Source: Salvia splendens (Eukaryota; Streptophyta; Magnoliopsida; Lamiales; Lamiaceae). From it: a stretch of 64,000 bases of DNA. The stretch is from the NCBI RefSeq assembly GCF_004379255.2, contig NC_056034.1:746501-810500 (forward strand). The letters are read 5' to 3'. The position numbers were made by a program, and so were the translations under genes. The notes under the pieces are model-generated. The model made no database searches, was not told the origin of the DNA, and was given only the letters and a program-made list of their open reading frames with translations. This document shows positions 43,660 through 55,010 of this stretch, one piece after another. Within the stretch, counting starts at the first letter, position 1; the number at the start of each line of letters is the position of its first letter.

Positions 43660-44298
43660 TCATTTTGTGTCTTTAGCTCCAAGCGAGAACGATACTCGCT
43701 GAGAAGGGTCTTGTGGGAGATCGCTCTGATCATGATTCTGACCGGGGTTTGATCCAGCAGGCTCTTCGTCGTCCTCAGTTTCTTCCCTTTGCCTCTTAGG
43801 CACAGCAAGTTGATAATTGGGGTGTATAAGGATATCTTGATCCGGAGGGAGAGGGATCCCACACCCCGATATTGATTTTGGCAACGGGACCTTGTTTCTG
43901 CTCCTAGCCAACTCCAAGAGCACCTAGTGAGAAGGAGCAATGCCATCAGCTTTAGCAAATCCCTTAGCAGAGTTTTCTATAAAAGGATAATCATAGTTGA
44001 AACAAGAACAGTTTAAAAAGTAGGTAATGTTGATTACCTCTCGTGGTGGAGGCTGCGAGAAGCTAAAATTGACTTTAGACTGGATGGCAAGCTTAATATC
44101 ATCAGAATCAATCACAGACTTCTCAGCATGTTCTGAATACATTTGAGCATCGGTCAGCACATCTGCAACGTATTGATACCATAGCTCCAAGAACTGGTGA
44201 ACGACTTGGGGTTCATAATCGTCAATGCTCATTGATCTCAGCAACTCCTTTACAATCTTTCCATCCCTCGGCATATCCTCTTCTCCACCCTCAGCCAT
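43660..44298 (-). CDS. TAF9: TFIID subunit TAF9
   Basis: Histone-fold subunit of the general transcription factor TFIID and of SAGA, pairing with TAF6 in the nucleus. Two coding exons on the minus strand: 44038-44298 and 43660-43923, 174 aa. Start [20 protein letters not shown]; the histone fold fills exon 1 ([44 protein letters not shown]). Exon 2 is the conserved TAF9 tail ([39 protein letters not shown]), then an acidic disordered end. Stop is TGA followed by a second TGA. Upstream open sequence reaches an acceptor at about 44351 (ttttttggtatag), and a donor gtaaga at 45216 suggests a 5' UTR intron. That part is inferred. Confidence 0.93.
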
Positions 44299-44351
44299 TT
44301 TCCAGATACCGGCTTGCAACCAACTGATTTCACTTCTTTTCTTAGTGATAT

Positions 44352-45460
44352 CTATACCAAAAAACAATAAGACCGATCTAGAGGTTTATCACAACTTTCA
44401 TGAGAGTTTCGTACCAGATAAATATGAACAAAGCTATACAAACTGGACCATCCAAAAAGAGAGAGAGAGAGAACAAATGCAAAACCTGAAGCCACAATCC
44501 AATATTCCACTTAAGTCTAGTAGAATCCAAAATTTTCCAACTAGTTCAACAATACAAGCTGAAATTTTGTATAATCTGTTTTCAACATGTTTTCCGATCT
44601 CATTCCAGCAATCTACGATACAATTACAAGATCTTCATTATACACATGATAAGCACTTGTAACACAAAGCAAGAGTTTGATACTCCACAATACAAGACAC
44701 TTATCTCAAGCTGCAGATCCAATATGCTAATTCTTCAACATCATGAATAAACTCTGTTGCTATAAATCTAAACATTACGAAGAACAACAAAAAGTTCACA
44801 CAGAGCAACTCCAATCACTTATTTCACCTAACAAAGAAAACTTCACACCTCGAAATTCACATCAATAGATCAAAACATCATGACCATCCCTAACCTGAAA
44901 ATCTAATAGAAAAGGTAACACATCCAATTTAAATGACTGTTTCATCTAAATCGCAGCATCGTAAAAATTGATCATCTGAGACATTTTTCATAGCCAGTTG
45001 AATTGACAAGTTATAAATTTATAATACTTCTGCAATCAATCCTTCAATCATTTCATAGTCGCGGAAGTGAGTATCATAAAACGCATAGATTTATTGAATT
45101 TAATGCTTTTGGAGCTAATCAATCGACCACTCAACGTAACCGCCATCACTAATCACATAACGCAATCAAGCTTCAAATGTGCGAATATATAAACATACAT
45201 ATTGCGAATTTTTCTTACTTCGCCGGGAATCGGCTATCTGAGCTGCCACCGGAACTCCAGACGGCGCGAGATGCTGCCAAACGGCGTCTGCCACCGCAAT
45301 AATTATAGCAGAATCTGTTGCAAGCGATATACATATACATGTAGATTTGCGTGTGACTGTATGTATATGCTTATTTTTGGGTTTCAAGTGTAATTTGATG
45401 TGGGCCATTTTCGGCCCATTTAAAATCTGGACTAAGTGGAAGGCCCAATAACCTGGGCTT
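44352..45460 (-). promoter_or_regulatory. TAF9 5' UTR intron and site II-rich promoter
   Basis: Probable 5' UTR intron 44352-45216, with the leader exon around 45217-45300 (GC-rich). Upstream, three GGCCCA/TGGGCC-type words (about 45399, 45413 and 45442) resemble site II elements bound by TCP factors, typical of housekeeping plant genes. Placement of the transcription start is inference. Confidence 0.45.
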
Positions 45461-45542
45461 AAGCGCTTTTTTTATCAAAATTATTAATAATAATTTCTCA
45501 TTTATCTTCTTTATCTCGCTACTTTCACATTGTAATAGTATA

Positions 45543-45749
45543 CTCCTCCGTCCCACTCAAGATGACCACATTCATGAGTGAGACTGAGTTTTATGTGGAA
45601 TTTGTTTGTGATAAAGTAGAGTGGGAAAATTGATTGAATATTTTAATAAGGAGAGATGAGAGAGATTTAATTCTAAATATAGAAAGTGGACATTTTGAAC
45701 GAGACAAACTAAAAAGGAAAGGTGGACACCTTGAATGGGATGGAGGGAG
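45543..45749. mobile_element. Stowaway MITE, 207 bp
   Basis: CTCCTCCGTCCCACTCAAGATG at the left pairs with the complement of TTGAATGGGATGGAGGGAG at the right; TA flanks both ends. A diverged second element of related type seems to fill 45757-46000 (cgtccgccattaggaa ... ttgcggattgaggga). Confidence 0.85.
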
Positions 45750-46188
45750 TACTATTTTCGTCCGCCATTAGGAATTACATTTCTTTTCGGTACGAGTTTT
45801 AAGAATATTAAGAAAAATATGTGAAAAAAAGTTAGTGGAATATGAGTCACACTTGTATATATTAATTTTATATAAAATGCGAGTGGAATGAATTAGTGAA
45901 ATGTATGACCCTATTATCGTTTATAGTAAAATAAACCCGGTCTCTTATTTGCGGACGGACTAAAAAAATGAGAGTTCTAATTGCGGATTGAGGGAGAGCA
46001 TTCGAATTATCCTTATTAACCTCGATTAGAGATTATCAATCAATTCCTAATTATTTGTTACTATTAGCCATGGTTAAAATTTAATCAAAATATTTAGATG
46101 TAGAGTATAGACCACATTTCCTTAGAATCAATAAACATAATTATTACACCCACCACAAATCGTAACCAACAAACTACTTAAAAAAATT

Positions 46189-46524
46189 TCATCTCCACAA
46201 AAACTGTTGCACAGATTGCTGCCACGTAAGCACAAAAACGAGCAAGATCAAGATCCCAGCTAGCCCTAAACTGGAGCTCTCGATTCCAAAAATGGAATCG
46301 GAATCTCCAGATTCCAGTCCACCGCCTCTTTTCGAGGAAGAAGCGGTGGACTTGATGGCGACGATCAGCCCCGCCACCACTGCCGGCAGCACCAAGCCGC
46401 TTGAGCTCCACCGCGACTCGAGGCGACTGTCCACGTACAGCGGCGAGAGCATGATCGCCGACACCAGCGCCATCGCCACCGCGGCCGCCCTCGGCGCGTG
46501 CGGATAACGCGTGTAGCTTTCCAT
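46189..46524 (-). CDS. Small plant-specific membrane protein, two hydrophobic helices
   Basis: Single-exon 111-aa protein. The ATG at 46524 gives MESYTRYPHAPRAA. Two hydrophobic segments, about residues 12-30 and 43-58, form a hairpin-like N-terminal half; a Ser/Gly-rich linker with basic SSSKRGGG follows; a third strongly hydrophobic stretch (LGLAGILILLVFVLTW, about 86-101) lies before the tail QQSVQQFLWR. I recall uncharacterised plant proteins with the same SRWSSSGLVLP segment and the W-Q-x-S-V-Q-x-F-x-W-R end, so it appears to be a conserved family of unknown function. The upstream leader is AG-rich. Confidence 0.75.
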   Translation of the reverse strand: MESYTRYPHAPRAAAVAMALVSAIMLSPLYVDSRLESRWSSSGLVLPAVVAGLIVAIKSTASSSKRGGGLESGDSDSIFGIESSSLGLAGILILLVFVLTWQQSVQQFLWR

Positions 46525-47354
46525 TGCTACTAAACCTAGTTTTTCTTGTTATTGAGATAGTAAAGGTATAACAAGAAAAGCTAGGTTGAGTGGTGATGGA
46601 TTATGGCTTGAGAGAGAGGAGAGGGAGATTTATAGGAGAGAAAGAGAGAGGAAGATAAGGTGGTGAAGGAATGTGTGTGGAAAGATTGAATTTGATGTAG
46701 GAAAAGAGCCGTCCAAAAAGGAGAGAGAATTGATAATTGAGGTGAAAAGGATGTAAAAGCTCAAAGTAAGGTATAAATATGTTGCTTTTGTATGTGCAAT
46801 GTGTGTGTATGAGTGGATTTTCAAAGTTTCTTGCCTTGGAATGCGTGATGTTTCACATAAGGGATATTGCTGTCACTAAATGAAAATTATACTATCCTTT
46901 CTGTTTCATAAAATTTGTAATATTTTGACCAAGTACAAAAGAAATACTCCTATAATGAAAAATAAATTTAAAAATTAGTAAAATATGGATCCTATTTTTA
47001 TAATTTAATAATAAAACATGATTGAAAATAAATTAATGGAATGTGACATTCACTATTAAAAATAGTAAAAATATGTAACAATGGGACACACAAAAATAGA
47101 AATAGGCGATAAAATTTATGGGATGGATTTAGGGAAATGGGTTATATTGTAAAGATAATAGCACAATGCCCAACTTTATTTTTATGAGACATTCACCACT
47201 ATTTTCAATTTCTTCCTCCAACCTTCTCCTTTTCTATTGAGAAACAACCAACAAACAATCAAGTATGTATAAGCAATTAAGAATTATTATCTCTAGGTGA
47301 ATCGACTCCTTAAACAATACAATTATGGATACATAATCGAATTTGAATGCTTAC
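46525..47354. other. Spacer before the response-regulator array
   Basis: No gene seen. It includes the promoter of the small membrane protein and a decayed Stowaway-like stretch at about 46890-47110. The part next to 47355 (tacaattatggatacataat) is also present 3' of copies C and D, so it is part of the duplicated unit. Confidence 0.5.
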
Positions 47355-50300
47355 CTAGCTCAAAAACATACATCTCGGATTAGTATAAAAATCAATATCA
47401 TCAATTGATGATAGGTGCATGTGGTCCATGTCAAGTGTAATATTATTTTCTGGATGAGGAAGGAATGCTCCATTTTGTTGATGATATGTGGTCTGGTTAG
47501 CCATCCCTGTTTCAGTAACCTTAGCCTCCATTTCACTTCTCGATCCGTGATCGTAGGCTCGGTCCTCTGATTTTTCCTTCTTTATTAGGGGCATGGACCC
47601 GAACCTCCTCGGCTTGTGGCTAGTCCCCTCGCCATCGGGCGACTTGGGATTGCCCCCGGGGGTTGATTTTCGATCTTCGGGGGATCGCCAGTTCTCATTA
47701 CGACATTTCTAAACCATGATTTTGAAATTATTCAAATTTTCTCAATATATTGTGCCATTTATATAAGCCTCAATGCTAAAACCACATATGTTAGTTTTTA
47801 GGAAAAGAAGAAAGAAAAGGTGAGAGCGAAAATTAATTTAAAAAAGTGAGACAAAACAAGTAGGTTTTGTTATGCATTGAGTTTACAGATAGTAACCTAT
47901 AGAAATGAAAATGCCGAAATAATGAAGATAACTTATTGTATGTTATACGGTTAATTGAATGTAAAATTATGAAGTTTGGTCAAATTATTCTTATTTGTTT
48001 AGCATCTTTCAAATCTGAATGATAAATAAAGAAGTTTCAATAAGTTCTCAATTGTCCAAAAATAACTTTTTTGAATGCAAATTCGATGTTAATTGGTACG
48101 CGTGTAAAATTTTAGTATTGTCGCTGAATACTAATGTAAGTGTGTGTTATATTGCTAACTTTTTAAGTTGCTAACTCTGCTAACTCATCAACTAAGTGTA
48201 TTAAAAATGTCAACATGCTGACATTAAAATGTCAACACATAATATCAACACATGGTATATTGAAATGTCGGACATTTTAATGTCATCGTGCTGACATTTT
48301 TAATATACTGCATTGATGAGTTAGCAGAGTTAGCAACTTAAGAAAGTTAGCAATTGATCACACCTCCTAACGTAAATGTATAATAATGTAATAACATGGA
48401 CAACTAAACATCTCATTTTGAGCTTTAAGAAACTAAAAATAATAGCACAAATTTGGTTAAACGGGACAATAAATTTTTTTTGAAACTTCATGATTTGTCA
48501 TTCCAAATTTAAAAGGCGTGCATAAACCAGAATTTGATCAAACTTCCTAATTTTATAGGAAATTAAACTTATGTTATAAGTTGTTGAAAAACAAACCTGA
48601 AGATGACTTGCAACTTGCATTCTTGTTAGTCCAGACACATTCATCTTCTCCAATATCTCCTTTGGAAAGCAACCTATTGTATCAAAATTGAAGCAATTAT
48701 TAAATAAATGTTAGCTAGTTTCAATATGCAATATGATCCATGTTACAAAATTTTACATCCATGTCTACATTAAAGTAGAAAAAAAATCTTACTTCCTTCC
48801 CCTAGTTGTTCCACAGCATCCAAGAACTTCTCGTGTAGCTCTTGAGTCCACTCGGTATACATCTTCATCTTAACTCTTCTTTGACTCATCATACTATTAT
48901 CGAATTTGTATTCCTCTTCGACATATTTTTCGTTACAGTAATCGTTCTTTTTACGCTTCCCACTATCCATCGCAGACAAGTTGTTAGGGTTTTCCATGCT
49001 CCCAAATTCGACACCACATTGAGGCGTAATGTAGCTGGCCGCCATCAGCCTTTCGCGCTCTCTTAGCATGTGCACGGTCTCCCTTGCCACGTGCTGCCAT
49101 AGGTATCTTAGCATCTCGGGGCTCGTTGGCCTCTTGATGTAGAGAAACGCCCCATTCTCAATCGCCCTCGCGGCCATGCTCAAGTCGTCATCGCCCGACA
49201 TCACTATATGTGTACAAGATGAAATATTCAATTACTACAAACATACTTAGTGAAAATAAAAACTGAAATAATTAAAAGGGTCCAAAATTAGAGAAAATTA
49301 GCTTACAAATTGTTGGTATTTCCATGCTTACTGCTAGTTGAAGAAGCTTGAATACATCATGAGAGGTGATATTTGCTATGATCAAATCGATTTTCGACTT
49401 TCCATTTTGTAACATTGACATAGCAGCTCCAGCAAATGGAACACGAGTAACTAATATACCAAAAAAAAGAAAGAATAAACTCAATTAAAAAGAAGAAGAG
49501 ATATTTAATCTATTGAGAATATTTAGAGATAATAAAAGAAAATGTAATGTTTATGAGTTTTACTTTATAGATAAATTTCACAAATATGCACACATAGATT
49601 TTTGTAGGTGAAATACAAGTTGATTTGTGGAAAACTATAAATTTGATTATTCACTATATATCTAAAAATTAAGACATTTCAGTTGATCTTTCTTTCTTTC
49701 ATTTTTTTTTCTAATTATATAGGGAGTAGTACTTTATGTTTGGTCTATATATGTGATGCCCTAAAAACTCAGTTTCTAGATGAAAACATTGAATAAATAA
49801 ATGGGATGCCATAAAAGCTCATTTTTCAAACTCAGTCGCCTTTACTACACCTTAGTTACTACAATTTGTATTTCACACTCAATCATTGACTACATTTAAT
49901 TAGATAATTGAATAATATGATAAAACAATAGTCAAAGCAAAACTAGGACAGTCAAGACACATTTATACTTTTATTTTTTATTTTTGGGAGAAATAAAAGA
50001 TCACATATATGACTTTTTCATAAATTAATTAAAACATCTAAAAGTATACACAATAACAAAAGGGTGGTCCTATAGTATACTCTCACTAGTGTAAGCAAAT
50101 AAGATTAACGATTTTTCACATAGAGTTCTAATAAATTGAGAAAACATAAAACATTAGTAATAACTCTTCAATCAAAAACAAGAACAAAAAATAAAAAAAA
50201 TGCACTTCGAATCCCCAAATTAAGAATCAACTCATTATAGTTATAAGTGTGTATTTCACAACTAAAGTAGTGCGACTAAGAGGAATCGAAAGTGATTTTC

Positions 50301-50681
50301 AATTACTGAAGACTAAATCGTACAGAAAATACCTAAGATTCAATTGATCTGAGATTACTCGAGATTAAAAAAATAATCTTGTTTTATAGGGTTCTATATC
50401 CACACAATCGAATAATATTAGCAAATTATAAAAAGCAAATTTTGTTATGTGTAAAAGGATATGACTCATAAACCAAGACCAATCATACACAAACATTATC
50501 CCGAGATTAAGAATCGGGTTGTATCCACGCAATCGAACCTGAGTGAATCAAAAAGAGCAAGAAAAATATATCTACCTCTGTATTGGCATGTTTCCATCAG
50601 ACTTATGGTGTTTGAACAATCCCACTCATGATCCAGAAATAGAACATGAAGCTCTTGAATAACTGAGAGATATGAAGTCAT
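47355..50681 (-). CDS. Pseudo-response regulator with GARP domain, copy A (intact)
   Basis: Type-B-like response regulator of the cytokinin two-component family. Five exons on the minus strand: 50576-50681, 49307-49450, 48793-49203, 48597-48673 and 47355-47708, 363 aa, frame intact. The receiver spans residues 1-130. The acidic pocket reads VLFLDHE where active receivers have VDDD; the phospho-acceptor position in [13 protein letters not shown] is Asn, not Asp; Ser (LMSGDDD) and Lys (YIKRP) are kept. Phosphotransfer is therefore unlikely. The GARP DNA-binding domain starts at MYTEWTQELHEKFLDAVEQLG and continues to [19 protein letters not shown]. The C-terminus is short and lacks the long Gln-rich activation region of classical type-B regulators. 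Likely a nuclear DNA-binding protein. Intron 4 contains a foldback MITE. Confidence 0.85.
48140..48366. mobile_element. Foldback MITE, Mutator-like, in intron 4 of copy A
   Basis: Two inverted arms of about 100 bases (tttaagttgctaactctgct ... on the left, its near complement on the right) with a short loop. Near-matching 9-bp flanks CTAATGTAA (48131-48139) and CTAACGTAA (48367-48375) suggest a Mutator-type target duplication with one later change. It is non-coding and would form a long RNA hairpin when transcribed. Confidence 0.8.
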
Positions 50682-53600
50682 TTCAAATTAGGGTTGTTGC
50701 ACTTGATTTGATGCAACAAAATCTGCAAAGATGCACAAAAAAATGTGTTGATAAGTTGATATTGAAATAAAAAAGTGAAAAAACAAGAAACTTATGCAAG
50801 AAAATAAGAAAAACACAAACCAGAAAGACCTCAAAAAAATTGAGCTAGTTCGATTTTATTATTTTTGTTCAAATTGAAAGTTTGGGTATAAGGCCTAGTA
50901 TTTATAGTGTGTTGTGGATTTCAAATAACTGATTAAATTTGTTTAATTAATTTTAGTTTTTTTAGTATAGTTATTACTTCTTTTTTTTCATTTGTGAAAG
51001 TTTCATTTCTTCTCACAGGCACTTGAACAATATGTATATGTAAATATGTAAATTAATTATCCTATTTAATAATAAAAAAATAGTTTTGATTTTTGTTATG
51101 CTATATGTTAAAAAACTCAAATTTTCTTATCTTTTCACGCGTCTGCTTTTAATAAAACGTTGTTTTTTTAGGGGTAAATGCTATATAATTATACTTACCT
51201 TTATATAATAGGAGTAGTAACTTTTATTTTATATAGTCACCCTTTAATGCAACAATTTGGCTTACCTATTTCACGATATTAGACAATTAGTCGCATTTTT
51301 TTTCAACTTTCCTTGTAAAACATGAGACCTTCAAACTAAATTAATTACTGAAATTTCTGTTACTAATTACCAAATTTTAATTAAAAAAGGTCCAAGTTAA
51401 GGACCGGTGCTTTGAGAGATATGAAAAAATGATAATTTTCTTACAAAATTTTAAACTCTCAAGATGGATTTTAAAGCTGATGTGCGAAATCAGAATTTGA
51501 CGAAAGTTTGAAAATTTAAAGACAAATACCACGAGAAAGGTCCATTTTTTGTAGTGAATGTGATTGCAATGTCCAATTTTCCCTATACTATCATGGAATT
51601 GTTGTTTATAATATGGAAGATAAACAGATTAAATCAGACTTAAAGTTCCCAATAATCAGTTGATAACCTCAAAAAATAATTCTTATACTCATGCAACCAA
51701 TACATAAAAGGTTCTAAATTCATAAAATTGAGAAATGAGAAATACCTATGCATGTTTAATTTCTTCCAAATGTAGAGATATCATATATAACCTATGTTTG
51801 TTAATTAATTTCTTCCAAATGTAGAGATATCATATATAACTCTTGAAGTTCTTTTACTAATTAATCAATTGATCTTTGAATTCTTGACACAATTCTAAAT
51901 AAGTGTCTTTAGTTATTTATAGTCTACAAAATAGTGCTAAATAATTATATATACATTTTATTCCTTTTAAAATAATACTCTGCCTATCCGAAGTTATATG
52001 AAACTTTTATTTTAGGCAAAAAAATTAATTGATTTCTCAAGATTTAATTAATATTTATTTAGCTAATTCTAATCATAACTAATTATATAATTATTATTTA
52101 TTCTAATTGTGAAGACGAGCTAGCGCACTATGCACGTACACACGAGTTCCAAGGTCTTTCTCTAATAAAATAGGAGAAATAAAAAGACTTAATCCGTATA
52201 AAAAGATGAAATTTCCAATTAAGAATATGTATATCACTTAATTGTAGACGAATGGGACTATAATTTGTCTCTTCAAATTGCTAAATCAAAAGTTAGAACT
52301 ATATTATGATGCTAACAATCTTAAAACTTGATTATCATTATTTTTATAAAAGGGTAACTGAAAAAAGTACTACTATTAAAGACTACATTTTTGTAATCTC
52401 AATAAATATTAGGTTTGATATAATTATTACAATAAAAAACGAGATTATAAAGTGAATTCTCAAGTCTCTCTAATATAGAACATTTTACACATCACCCTTA
52501 CTTATGACTTCAAAAAATTATAACATATGGATGTGGAAATATATATGATTGGTACGTATTCGTCGATAACAATTTGAGAAATACATTTTTTGGAGTGTAC
52601 AAAGGAATATGATACATTGATTATTAGACTGTACATAAAGGTTAATTGTAGGACAAACGAATAAAAATTAGCTAATGATACTCAAATTTTATGAAAATAT
52701 AAATAGAATTATTTAATGGATGTGATTCTTATTTATGAGGTAGAGTAAATGAAACTTGAAACAGATAATGAATAAATTATTGGGGATGTTATGAAATAAA
52801 TGAAACAACTCAATAAGGGCTACTAATTCTAAGACCAATCACGAAAATAAGCATTCTAGCCCATATTAGCTAAAAAATTATGAAATTTGATTTTTTCTCA
52901 ATTATCCAATAATCAAATCCAATATTTTCCGAGGAAACGTGAGCTTGGTTACTTGTTGTTATCGGCAATTTACAATTTTATATAGTTACCCTTCAAAGCA
53001 ACAACTTTTGCTTACCTATTTCACGATATTAGTCGCAATTCTTTTTTCAACTTTCCTTGTAACGGGATAATTTGCATAAACTTTCATCAAATTATAGTTT
53101 TGCTTAACATATTTGAAATCCAACTGTATATAGATGATAGAACTGTTAATTTAATATGATTTTTACAACAAATTAACATTTCAATGTTGACATAGCTTAC
53201 ATTATCGGACGTCAACCAAAATCAAAATCATGTCATGTCTTGCAATGAAACAATATTATTTTATACTAAATTAAATAATTTCATTGTTGAAGGAGGGAGT
53301 AATTAATTGCAAAAATAAAAACAAATCAATAGTTTAATAATTTGCAATCGGATTTCAAAGCTTCAAAGCTGGTGTACTAAATTTGAAAAAAATATTGAAT
53401 ACCATATTGTTGTAATATGAAAAGGTACAATCTCAGTAAATATTAGGTTGATATGATTATTAAAATAAAAAATCAAAAGTGAAGCTGAGCGAAAATTCCA
53501 TAGTTTTTCCATATCTAAGTGACATAATAAATTGGTGTGTCACACCACTAATTCTCTGACAAATGGAAGCATAATTGGATTCATTACAATCCATGATTTT

Positions 53601-55010
53601 TTTTTATAGAAATAGCATAATCTTAAAATGGAAATTACTAATTGATGTGTTAGCCTTCCATGTACAATACTGGCCTCATAATATATAAATTCATTATATT
53701 ACACATATTCAAAAATAATCATATTGCATCACTTTTAATGCCAAATTAAAATTATAACTATAACTTTAATTTTTTTAGTATATTAAGTAATTAATTTAAA
53801 TTTTCAATATCTTTTTAGAAGCATGTCAAAAATCAAGAAATATCTAAAACAATTAATAAAATAAAAACTAAAAGATGAAAGATGAAATATTCTTTTATAT
53901 ATATACTCCATAAAACAAGAAAAAAAAGTCATACCTATCAAATCCTAAAGTAGTATTCAAAGTATTGTAATATGATCATTTTCTTGTTGTCGTGAAGAGT
54001 GATGCAAAATTAAAGTTTGAAGTTTATACAATATTTAAAGTTTGCATTTGATTACATCCTTATGTATATGTATGTAGAAAAATTTGAAGGGCATATTCCC
54101 CACCTACCAATACATTGGATCGGTCCCTAGGTGAGACAGAGCAAACTTATTAGTATTATGCCACTTGGTATGAAATGACTGAAATTTTTGCTAAGTGAAG
54201 CCTAGCGTCTCTTCAATATAGATATAAAGTATAAACTGAGTTAATTGGATTGAATTGTATATTTTACAGAGAGATTACTCCTTCTTATAGAAGATTATTA
54301 CATGTAAAAGATGGTGAAAATAAATATCCAAAATACAAAAAAGTATATGCAAGGGAGATCCTTTAATTCATGTGCTTCGTTTCATCTTCTTCTATCTTTG
54401 TTTCTTTCTATTCTTGCTTGGTTGACCTTCATGGATAACACTCCCTTTTAAATAAGAGTAATAAGGTCATTCATATTTAATCTATCAAATGTCACGTACA
54501 TTCGTAAAATTCTTCGAACCAACTACTTTGGACATGTGGCTTATATAGTCACGATTCAAATAAAAATCGATTTATTTACAATATTTGATTCACCTAAAAA
54601 GTATACTTATGACTGTTATACCCTCTTATTTGTGTCGAATCATCTTCTCAAATCAGTAGAAATAGATAATGTTATAAAGATAATAGAACATTAAATAAGA
54701 TGATTAATATATTACTTATTCTTTTTAATAAAATTTACAAAGACACACGTTGTGACTAGTCATAATGTAATTGCATACCTTTATTTTTATTAAATATATT
54801 CAGCTAACTTTCTATTTTGAACTTTTCCTTTTTTTTAATTGAGAAATAACCCACACCCCGTGCAAACATTAAAGAATGTATAAGCAATAAATTATTGTTG
54901 CCGCGAGACGTGAGTGTTAAGGTTTTTGGCGCAAACATAAAAAAGAAGCAAAAATTATAAAGGTCCTTGTTATTTCTTAATTGTATAATAATAACAAGGT
55001 CAGAAGTTCC
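50682..55010. other. AT-rich spacer between copies A and B
   Basis: No gene seen in 4.3 kb. The first 200 bases hold the copy A leader (gatgcaacaaaatctgcaaagatgcac), shared with the other copies. A 35-bp direct repeat (taatttcttccaaatgtagag) occurs at about 51750 and 51805. Bases 52960-53060 (tatagttacccttcaaagcaacaa ... ttttcaactttccttgta) repeat 51225-51330, so part of this spacer is itself duplicated. Confidence 0.55.

Noticed and set aside
45166..45408. Minus-strand 80-aa open frame upstream of TAF9
   Set aside because: No family features; the sequence fits a GC-rich leader exon with a donor at 45216.
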